From assembly GCF_014529535.1 (NCBI RefSeq), contig NW_023503555.1, positions 6,262,001 through 6,326,000 of the forward strand: a stretch of DNA of 64,000 bases, given 5' to 3'. The stretch is from Bradysia coprophila (Eukaryota; Arthropoda; Insecta; Diptera; Sciaridae). Numbering within the stretch: the first letter of the stretch is position 1; each line of letters starts with the position of its first letter. Positions 23,301 through 32,541 of the stretch are shown piece after piece. The notes under the pieces were generated by a model. It was not told the DNA's origin. It searched no databases and saw only the letters and a program-made list of their open reading frames with translations. The translations under genes and the position numbers were made by a program.

Positions 23301-24355
23301 GAAGAGACTGCAGTTGCTAGGGCGAAGAAACCTAGAACACGACGAGCAGATGCTGAAAAAGGTGTTCAGGCATATGGTGGTGATTATTCAGATGATTTGG
23401 AACCTGGAGCACTCAAAATTGCAACAGACAGAATCCTGGAAAAGTTATATCGAAATCAGATGCACTGCGAGTCTATCGAGGAGTTGTCTAAATATGATGA
23501 ATCATTTTACCACGAAAAGTCCAGGGATATGTTGTTGTCGCACTACTTCTGCAATATTATCAACTCAAGAGGCCCGAAGTTTTACACAAACATATTAGGT
23601 ATGAGATCAAGACAACAATTCTACATTTCAAGATTATATTCGTTTCAACAACTTTTTCTCATAAAAACGCACACTTTTGATTACAATACAAAATGTTCAT
23701 GAGTCTAATGCAAATCGAAAATGAAAAGCGGCCCAGTCGACCCGTCAAAACCACTAGTCATCCTTCGCATTTAATAATTTTTTGTGTTCTTCCATTCGCA
23801 GCTGAAATTATGTACTCGAACACCCAGTTCGGGAACAGTGCGCAGAATCGGCATCAGCGAGTCCAAGAGAGCGAGGCGCTCCAACGTTTCGAGCGAGTTT
23901 TTCCGGAACTTATCCTCCAAGAAAGTGGTATGTTTATCGACGATGAACTACCGTTCCTCGGTGCCAAGCCTTTCAAACTTGTTGGAGTTGATCGCATCCT
24001 CTCCATCAAGTGTCCTTTAAAAGAGTACCAAAAAAAAGTAGATGAGGCAAACTTGCAATTTTGGACAGTAAAATCCGGAGAAAAAACTATAAACAAAAAG
24101 AGTGCGTGGTACATTGAGCTCCAAGGTGATTTACATATCACCAAACGAAAATGGACATATTTAATGATCTGGCTAGGAGAACGTCAATTCCAGATCGTAG
24201 AGGTGAAACGAGATGATGCATTCTTTGAAGGCGAAATGAAAAAAAAACTTGTCTTCTTCTACAAGGAAGCGATGTTAAAAGAACTGGCCAATTCTCGGAG
24301 AGAGAGAAAGATGGATTTGAGAAAATATGACGAGTCCAGCAAGACATTCGTCTAA
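20357..24355 (+). CDS. Mutator-like transposase with C-terminal YqaJ-type domain, 8 exons, 968 aa
   Basis: Exons: 20357-20404, 20629-20691, 20770-20847, 20917-21132, 21197-21334, 21390-21455, 21855-23598, 23802-24355; all GT-AG. Exons 1-6 (203 aa) are acidic and low in complexity, with DDWEKMY occurring twice. Exon 7 opens with ELSGRRIVD, the usual start of arthropod Mutator proteins, followed by CDVCG, catalytic-type D361 (ITDGSWG), a CHTC/HRCNKNYSGPSSGMES block, D454-G-D456 and AEQLNSYVAKYLGGKRINFSL. Exon 8 encodes a YqaJ/lambda-exonuclease fold (ESEALQRFE, GMFI, PFLGA, IKCP, QGDLHIT, KLVFFYKE). In the family PDG and EIK supply the metal ligands. Here they read PFK and SIK (positions F842 and S852), while K854 and the Gln of QGDLH remain. 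The nuclease is therefore probably inactive. The start ATG in exon 1 is the least certain part. Confidence 0.82.
21570..21697. repeat. Hairpin MITE in intron 6 of the Mutator gene
   Basis: AGCATGGCCTATTAATGGTA and the right end TAGGTCCTGCCATGTAG are inverted, with ATTCCGTAAAATTC / GAATTTTACGGAAT as inner arms. It accounts for about a third of this 399-bp intron. Confidence 0.65.
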
Positions 24356-24611
24356 ATAAAAAATTTTTGAGCTTTGGCTTTACATATAAACATTTGGTGG
24401 GATACCCACGAAAATCAATTTTTCACTTTGTGAACATGAAGAAATAAACGATTTTTTAGTCGATATCCGATTTCTCTATTCAGTGGAGCAATTAACGAAA
24501 CACTAATTTTCAACAAAACACAATTACATCACAACAAATAACGACTTTTAGGAGTTCAGACTCTAATATTCCTGTTGAGAAACTGCTTAGCCAACCAACA
24601 TAATGGTAAGT

Positions 24612-25080
24612 ATTCCCTGTCCGTAGGTTGTCATCTGAAAAGAGAAAATAATCGATTGCACTCATGGTTTCACTCAATCTTGATTGTAATCTTCCGATCA
24701 GCTTACGTACCGAATTGATTTATGAAAACTAAAGTGTCCAACCGAAACCATACGAGAAACGACATCCCAAAGTATAGGTGTAGGTTGTCATCTGAAAAGA
24801 GAAAATAATAATCGATTGCACTCATGGATGTTTCAGTTTCACTCAATTTTGATTGTAATCTCACTTCCGATCAGCTTACGTACCGAATTGATAATTGATT
24901 TATGAAAACAAAAGTGTCCAACCGAAACCATACGAGAAACTGCATCCCGAAAATCCCTGTCCGTAGGTTGTCATCTGAAAAGAGAAAATAATCGATTGCA
25001 CTCATGGTTTCACTCAATTTTGATTGTAATCTTCCGATCAGCTTACGTACCGAAAACAAAACAGTGTCCAACCGAAACAT
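24612..25080 (+). repeat. Three tandem copies of a ~150-180 bp unit
   Basis: Each copy contains GTAGGTTGTCATCTGAAAAG, ATCGATTGCACTCATGG, GATCAGCTTACGTACCG and GTGTCCAACCGAAAC in order, starting near 24622, 24779 and 24962. Lies between the Mutator gene and its right terminus; could be subterminal transposase-binding sequence (inference). Confidence 0.8.
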
Positions 25081-25603
25081 GTACTAAATACTCGAGCTAA
25101 AGAATTAAAAAAAAATATCAGCAACACACCATCACAGCATCTAAATTTTGCGACACTCAAATCAAAGGACATTTACGATTTCTCGGGATTAGCTTGTATT
25201 GCTTCACTTCGAATTTGATCACAGCTCGGAAACTAGGTTATGGAGTACATGTTTGTAGCATGGACCGGATTTGTTGTTGACTATTTTAGTTCTGCTCCGA
25301 TATTGAATATTTACCTCTAAAATCGATCACGTCCAAATATCATCCGACACGGGAAGGTATCTAAATTGAGCTTATGTTTGTACACCTCTCCGCCTTCATA
25401 TTGTTATCACATTTTTCGATGATAACAAATAAAAAGTAATTTCGGCAGATACGGTAAACTAAACCAATAAATAGAAACAAAACAAACTGTCATTTTGAAC
25501 GAAGTGAAGATGTCACAGATTATTGACAGGAAAATACAATATGTCAGTACGAGCTGACCCAGTCAATATTGTTTGAAATTCAAAAGACCCAACTTCGCCT
25601 TAA

Positions 25604-28043
25604 TACAATTCAAGGCACAACCGTTGAAAAATTTATGGTCATCAAAACTGAATTGTTTTCGTTTTTTTCAATTTGTTTCGTTTCACTTTGCACATCCCAC
25701 CTTACCCGGCGCTAATGTGTTAAAGGAATGTTTATTAACTTTGTTAATTAAGCTAGAGAATTAACGAGAATCAAAAAGAGTAAGGTTGTGAAGCGGTCAA
25801 TTCAGATACAACTCACGTCTCTTCAATATACAACAATCTATTTTTAAGATTTTTTCTGTAGAAGTGACCTGGGGCGTGGCGAAAAATTGAAAACACGAAT
25901 AACACGAAAATTTATAGTAGTTTACATTGGATGCTGCGAAAGTAATTCATTGCATGAAGTAACAATTTGCTGATAAAAGTGAACTCACAAGTGTGTTTTT
26001 GAGCAACAAGCTTCGATAACTGACTTTCCGACAAGTGTAGAGTTTGCACATTCGAGCCGAAGGCGAAAATGAAATCATGAAATCTTTTTAAACCATTTTT
26101 GAATGAAATTTGATGTAAAATTAAACAACATTTACCATTACACGTTATCAAAATGTCCCTTCGGTTTTTTAAAAAATTAATTAAGAAAATTATTTTAAGA
26201 GGAATGTCTGAAGTCAGACTAGTGCGATCGTTTATACGTAACACTCATACTATGGTAAGACACCTGTCACTATTACGTACCAACATCAAAAAAACGAAAA
26301 TATTAACAATAGTACATTACTATGCAAGGGAAGTAAAGTGATATCTCGTATCCAGATGAGAAAAAGTATCCGAGGGCGGCAGCCCGAGGTACTTTTACTC
26401 ATCGTGATACGAGTTATCACTTTATTTTCCGTGTGTAGTACGACGTTTTACTATGCGAGTGATGTAAAGGTTATTGCCTATACATGTAATAGCCTTATTA
26501 CATGCACCAGCATAGTAAATACATATTCCGATGTAAACAACTACTGGTAAATGAAAATTATGACATCGACAATTACAAAAAATTTGAACTGCTGTTTAAA
26601 ATACTAATTAACGTAATTAAGCGAACAAAACTTGTAGTAATGGGTAAAAATTAGTAAAATCAGTAAAATTAGGACCTGAATAATCCGAATAAAATAGTAT
26701 TGACAACTCGTGCAGGTAGCCTATTACACTTGTCGAAAAAGAGTTACCAAGCAAGTTGCTCAAAAACTCACGAGTAAGTTTGCTAGTAACACATAATTGT
26801 TTGTTCACGTAATAATTAAGCTGTCATCACTGCCGAATGTTTATTCGCCACACTGTGGTCTCATTATATTTGGTTCGGTCAGATTTACGATTATTCAACT
26901 CATTGCCAATCGATGGCTGTACAAGTGAACAAGTCAATATTTAATACAGAACATTCATTCTCATAGTAAGTTGTTTTATTGCAAGTCCCAGAAGTTCCTG
27001 TTTCCAAAGGAACCTGATCAAGTCTATATTTGGAATGAAATTAAACATTGTTTCCGAATTAATGAAATACGTAACAGTATCTAATGTAGTCTGGTTCACT
27101 ATCTTCCCCATCCGAAAGTTCAATTTCACATGAAAATTCACAGAACATTTCCAAATAATAGTCCACATGTCATTTTCGTAGGGGGCACATTGCAATGTAA
27201 TGTTCAACTTTCGCATGGGGCAGCGGCAGGTAGTAAAATAACGACTTCGACTTATTGAAGTTAGAATTTTAAATCCTTCTATCAGTTTCGGCGTACCAGC
27301 AGAACTACATTTAACTTGTGTAATTTTGTGTAATTCTTCATTTTATTATAGATTAATTTACAAATGAATCGAAAATAATTTGCGCGAAACCATATTCACG
27401 TCAAATAATTGATCGTTGATTGAGAGTTAATGCATATTTATTAGCGTATGAATTTAACAATTCAAAGAATTTGTGGTACGAGTGAGATGATGATTGTTGA
27501 CGATTCGCAATCGGAACAGATTAGTGAAATTTTTTCTATTAAAAAAAAACTACATGTGAACATTTTCCCCAGATATTAGTTCATAATATTACCCCGTAAT
27601 ATTACGTAACATGAAGTTTGGTAACATTCGTAATTTAAAGTTTTGGTAATATTACCCTCGTCAGTATTTTCGCCGAAATTCCTACACAACCAGTAACTCT
27701 AGATACACAATGTTATCAAGAAAATACTTATAAATTGCCCATATCTCTGATTTTGACTAATCTAATATCTTTATTCAGCGACTGTGTTGTAAATTGTTTT
27801 TGATAATACAAACTATAGTGTGGAAGAGTTCATCTACGCATCTACGATAGTAAAACTTTTGATGTGTTTAGTTATGTCAAATTAGCTGAAATCATGTTTA
27901 TCTCTTCTCTTGCTATCACTGCCTGTGTTTTAGAAAAGTTTTTAAGAAAATTTAAGAAAATTTAGAAAATTATATAAGCTTTACTTATAATTGCACTTCA
28001 AATTAGCAACGATACATAGAGAATGACTATTATGATTACGAGT
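25604..28043. other. Intergenic, ~2.4 kb
   Basis: No gene is supported. A hairpin with GC-rich tip (26334-26424) and an AAATTTAAGAAAATT low-complexity tract near 27940-27980 are the only structures I see. Confidence 0.5.
26334..26424. repeat. 91-bp hairpin with GC-rich tip
   Basis: TAAAGTGATATCTCGTATCC at the left pairs with a right arm ending GATACGAGTTATCACTTTA. The apex is CCGAGGGCGGCAGCCCGAGG. Probable MITE. Confidence 0.7.
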
Positions 28044-28449
28044 CAATGGCGTAATGGTTAGCACGTTTGTTTTTCGATACTCGATTCAGATGTCAGTGTC
28101 GGTGGTTCGAGTCTCAACCAGGCCAGAAAAAAAATCGGTTGTCAGACGTGTACACAAATACACAGCTGGTTGAATCGATTCATAAAAATCTGGTATGGTT
28201 GTGTGTGTAGAGCTGTCACACGGCTTAGTGAGTTCAGCACTGCTATAGGTACTAAGGCGCAATATTCAAAAAATCATTCAGAGTGTAAAATACTTAGAAG
28301 GCGCGGTTCGGAATTCACGTTAAGCATGTGGTCCCTAGTGTTAGGTCATTACAATACCATGTAAAAGTACCTTCACTAGCTATAGCAGCAAATGGTAGCT
28401 GAATCTGTCACTTAAAGTGTGTCCTCCCGGCTGAACAATAACCATACGC

Positions 28450-28491
<42 letters not shown>

Positions 28492-28500
28492 TAGGCCCCA
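28044..28500 (+). mobile_element. tRNA-derived SINE with (ATT)n tract
   Basis: TGGCGTAATGGTTAGCACG (about 28047-28065) matches a Pol III A box with the D-loop of a tRNA, and GGTTCGAGTCT (28103-28113) matches a B box at normal tRNA distance. The intervening and following sequence does not form an intact tRNA. A body of about 320 bp leads to a 48-bp ATT run (28445-28492) and then CTAGGCCCCACCACTTGGGTGGGTCA. A related version of that last segment is at 50520-50565. Target duplication not identified. Confidence 0.6.
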
Positions 28501-29429
28501 CCACTTGGGTGGGTCATTTCCCTTGACTGACTTTCAATAATTCCAATTCCAGTTGTAAACATAAACATAAACATAAAGAACATAAAATTATAGTCATATG
28601 AAAAAGCGCAACAAGAATGGTCTATTTGCTACATCATTAATTGAGTATCTCTTTTATTTTCACTGGGCGTTTAGAAAACTCAAAATTAATTTAATTTTCT
28701 GAGAAGCTGCGTGAATCGAAGGTTCAGCGAGCGATGTTTTACATCCAATAAATATGAGTACTTAAAACGCTTTTAAAATGGTTTATTTCTTGCCTACCTC
28801 TTGAATAAATTATACTCGTGTGAATTACGGCCCTCGCTTCGCTCTGGCCGCAAAGTTCATACTCGTTCAAATATTCATAAGTCTAAGCATGGAAAATATG
28901 AAATTATAACACGATGTGATCAGGAGAGGTATTTTTGAGTATGTTATTTATATACAGAGAAGAATACAAATAAACAATATTTACAACGATTGAATATTGT
29001 CTCCTAAAAAGTGCAATGAGGCAATGAGTGGAAGGTCCAGCGAGGTACATTTAACACCTAATATGAGTCTCCTATATAGTCTACTAAAAGCGCTGAAAAG
29101 GTGGCGTATTTCCTGCCTACCTCATGAAAAAATAAAACTCGTGTTCACACATGTTCAAAGATTTTAGGAACGAAAAAAATTCTTTTCAGAATACGGATTT
29201 CACGCAAAAAATGTCGTATATCCCAGATTACTAGTCCAATTAAATTCCAATGTTCGAGTTAAACCACATGAATTACGCTACTGGTCGAAATTGATTTTTG
29301 AAGCATCTGAGAATCCGAGCTATCGGTTTCTCAAGCAAGCAAGCAAAACCTCTTTTGGGAAGTACTTCTTAATTGTTTCTGGAAATCCGTTGCAAAAATG
29401 TCGTGGTATAACAAGTTATGTTTACAATT
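28501..29429. other. Intergenic with a repeated GCCCTCGCTTCGCTCTGGCC hairpin
   Basis: No gene. The segment 28816-28873 (CTCGTGTGAATTACGGCC, then CTCGCTTCGCTCTGG, then a GCAAAGTTCATACTCG end) recurs at 51075-51128. A diverged partial copy is near 29040-29145 (GCCTACCTCATGAA). Confidence 0.5.
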
Positions 29430-29830
29430 ACTCCAAACTCACTACTCCATTATCATTCTCTGTCAATTAAAACAAAAAAATTGAAAATCGGGTAAAAATT
29501 ACTCAAGTTATCGCGTGGTAACAAGAGAAAGCGTCTGTGTAGAATTTCTACCATCTCGTTGTTCGAACATTATCCATCTGCAAACTCAGCCTCAAGAATT
29601 TCAATCTTCGTCGAATAAAACAAAAAATTTGAAAATCGGATAAGAATTATGGAAGTTATCGCGGTAACAAGTAAAAAAATCTCTTGAGAATTACTCCCAT
29701 CTCATTACTCCAACATTGCCCATCTACGAACTTAACCTCATGATTTTCATTCTCCGTCGATTAAAACCAAAATTTTGCAAATCGGTAAAGAATTACTCGA
29801 GTTATCGAGTCCACAAGTGTACGGACGTTT
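29430..29830 (+). repeat. Three diverged tandem units of ~145 bp
   Basis: Each unit has CTCATTACTCCAACATT-like, CATTCTCCGTCGATTAAAAC-like and AATCGGTAAAGAATTACTCGAGTTATCG-like words (copies near 29445, 29565 and 29690). Confidence 0.65.
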
Positions 29831-31052
29831 TCTGTATTTAACGTTTTTTTGCCAATGTAGAACATGTTCAAAATATCAAAGTGAACTTAGCGTTACGGAC
29901 ATTTAAGGGTATTTTCTTTCATAAGACCCTGACTTTCAGTCAAGGGAATTATGATATTTGAAATTACTCTTTGACCAACAAACGTAGATAATACGCAACA
30001 GGCATCATTTTTGGGTCGAAACTCGTCTCTCATGGACTTCGATCGAAACTCTTTGTCACATGTGTGAAAGATCGAATGTATTATTCTCGATTCTCGTTTA
30101 GGGAATGCAATACCGGTTAGATTATCGATACCCGGTTTTTCGGAAACCGGAGTACGATTATTTTTACTTGGAAACCAGTTATTTCTGAGTATCGCCCCTC
30201 ATATGGAATGGAAACAAAGGATAAATCTATATCTAAGTCCTCATATATCCTCATATTTTTAACCTGTAGGCTGATTAAATGGGCTGCTAGTGTTAGCTTT
30301 CTGACTGGAATTGATGAAAATATCGAACGGGTTTTTAATAAGCTTTGTGGCATAAACTGTTAATTTGGCTTTCTGCTAAAGTTCTTACCAAATATTTTCA
30401 CTTAGGACTCATTAACAATTCATCATGTCTTAGATAAACTGAAAGACCGCTTTACTTTCTTGGAAGTTATTTGCGAGCAACTCAAATTGGTTTATAACGA
30501 TTTTTTTTTGCTCGAAGCAAATATTCACTGCTAACTAAGTTAGTATAGATGTATTTCAGAGATATCTTAGACGCAGACACGCAATCTTTCGGAACTCTCT
30601 TAAAACCAATTTTCTTCCTAATTTTAAAGTCGAGTTAAATTTGTTGCTATATTGAGCAAAATCGCTTAACGAATTTTCAGTTTTTTCCGTTGCGAATTAT
30701 TCACACGCACTGTAAAAGGTTGTATGGAAATAGTTATTTATACAACCGAGTGATAAATGCTTTTTTAGGCACTAGATGTAGCTCTTTCGAATTGACTTCG
30801 TCACACTAGAGCTACGCAGATGTTTTTTGTATTTATAATCGAATTTAAACTGAAATAAATGAAATGAAATGATGTGTAGATTGTCAATACACATCGTGTG
30901 CCTTAAAAATTATTTATAACCGAGTTGTATACAACGTTTTTCGCAATAAAGGCAACGGAAGGTCCTACTTTTCGTCACTTGTTGCGAAAACGTGTATATT
31001 CGTAACTTATTCTAAATTCGGTTTAAACGGATTGAGTCATTTTCCTCAATTT
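29831..31052. other. Intergenic, ~1.2 kb
   Basis: Nothing coding is supported. GTTGTAT...AGTTATTTATACAACCGAG at 30718 and TTATTTATAACCGAGTTGTATACAAC at 30910 suggest one diverged MITE. Confidence 0.4.
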
Positions 31053-31110
31053 CAGGTGAAACAACCCAACCCATCACATTGGGTTGTGTTGGGTTGGATT
31101 GTTTCACCTG
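31053..31110. repeat. 58-bp palindrome
   Basis: CAGGTGAAACAACCCAACCC and its complement GGGTTGGATTGTTTCACCTG form arms of about 20 bp with an AT-rich centre. Confidence 0.7.
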
Positions 31111-31193
31111 TCACTCACAGTTTTCAAAAGCTTTTCTTTTCTAGCTAGTCTACAAAATTTTCAATAATTTGAGCCCACTTGTGCAAAAACTAC

Positions 31194-31317
31194 AGTATAT
31201 TTTGTTATAAGTGATGAAAAGTTTAATTTTTCGGTACACGTCGTAAGTTTGTCCTAACGAGGCGGACCGGTTAGTACCGAAAAATTCAACTTTTCATCAC
31301 TCGTAACAAAATGTACT
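31194..31317. mobile_element. 124-bp hairpin MITE
   Basis: AGTATATTTTGTTATAAGTG...AATTTTTCGGTA pairs with TACCGAAAAATTCAAC...CAAAATGTACT. A single arm with the same AATTTTTCGGTAC / CGTAACGAGGCG words stands alone at 31560-31620. Confidence 0.75.
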
Positions 31318-31318
31318 A

Positions 31319-31436
31319 CAATCGCTAAAACGAACTGGTGTGCATACGTTATTTTGCACCAGCTGGTCCCATTTGGAATTGTATGTGACCAGCTGGTGCA
31401 AAATAACGTATGCACACCAGTTCGTTTTAGCGATTG
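31319..31436. mobile_element. 118-bp palindromic MITE, copy 2
   Basis: Same length and same loop (CCATTTGGAATTGTATGT) as the copy at 3884-4001, differing by only a few bases in the outer arms. TA is present on the left flank; the right flank is TT. Starts 1 bp after the neighbouring hairpin element. Confidence 0.8.
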
Positions 31437-32541
31437 TTTTTAAGTATCGGCGAATATTGACAACTTTTTCAAAAAACTTCTGCTGCTTTTTATTTTATTC
31501 TGATACGTTGGATTCTATTGGGTAAAAGAAAATTATACGCAGTTCCTTAATAGTACGAATGATGCAAAGCAGAATTTTTCGGTACTAGTCGTTAGCTTAT
31601 CGTAACGAGGCGAAACCTCGAAATGAAATGAAACGAAACCAAATCAACACAAAGAAATCACTCTGCAACCATTTCAACAACAATCTTTGCTCGATCTCGT
31701 CGGAAAAAATATATATGAAAATCCATTTTCAGCCGCATAAAACCTCTCTATGAGAGTACGAGAATTTCGAAATTTTTAAGTAACGAAAAACGTCAAATTA
31801 TGTCACTCAGGAGCAAGATGATTTAAAATTCCACGATCTACCTTCGATGAATTTGCACAAGTTGCTAATGAATGAAATAAAATTTCCAACATCGTTTTTT
31901 CGTTTCTATGAAATAAGTGATAAATTTGTTTTTGGCCCCAGAACTCCTAGGTCGGCCAACACTTGTTTTCGAATCTATATTCACGCAGAATCAATCATTT
32001 TTATTGGAATTTTTACGAAAATTCAAGAAAATTTTTAAAATTGAAGAAAATTCGAGAAAATTTAGAAAATTTAAGAAATTTTTAGAAAATTAAAGAAACT
32101 AAAGAAAATTTCTTGGAAAATTTTAGAAAATCAAGAAAAAATTTCTAAAAGATAGGCAGTGACTTGCTATATTGCATATTGTTTGCTACAAGTCAGGATA
32201 TGAGTAAATATATTTCTGACACACATTATTGCAAACTAGACACAGTCACAAAAATATTGACTCCCGTAGATGGATGATAGCTATTTTGCTAACATGTGCC
32301 TAAATGTAACTTTGCGCAATAGATGTGAAAATTGTCAACCCAAGGCGAAGCGCAAAATTCCAGTTTAGGCACAAGTTAGCAACAAGATTTTATGTACTGT
32401 AGCAATTTTACACTTTATCGAATAAATATTTACGCACGCAAAAGGAATATATGCGCACTACAGTGCATAAATTACGATTTTTAACCTGACTGACTTTTTC
32501 TTTCTTGACAGTGAATCGAACAGCAAATTGGATTCTTAGAA

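Larger units (their letters stand above)
19494..25603. mobile_element. Mutator-like element with ~120-bp inverted termini
   Basis: The left end TTAAGGCGAAGTTGGGTC...GTGACATCTTCACTTCGTTC (19494-19612) is mirrored at 25470-25603. The right copy has an extra ~13 bp (CATATTGTATTTT). The 6.1 kb interval contains one complete-looking Mutator/YqaJ gene and a downstream tandem repeat. I could not find the 8-10 bp target duplication expected of Mutator elements; the left flank is now a different repeat. Confidence 0.75.

Noticed and set aside
28044..28115. Functional tRNA gene
   Set aside because: A and B boxes are present but acceptor and anticodon stems do not form; SINE head is the better reading.
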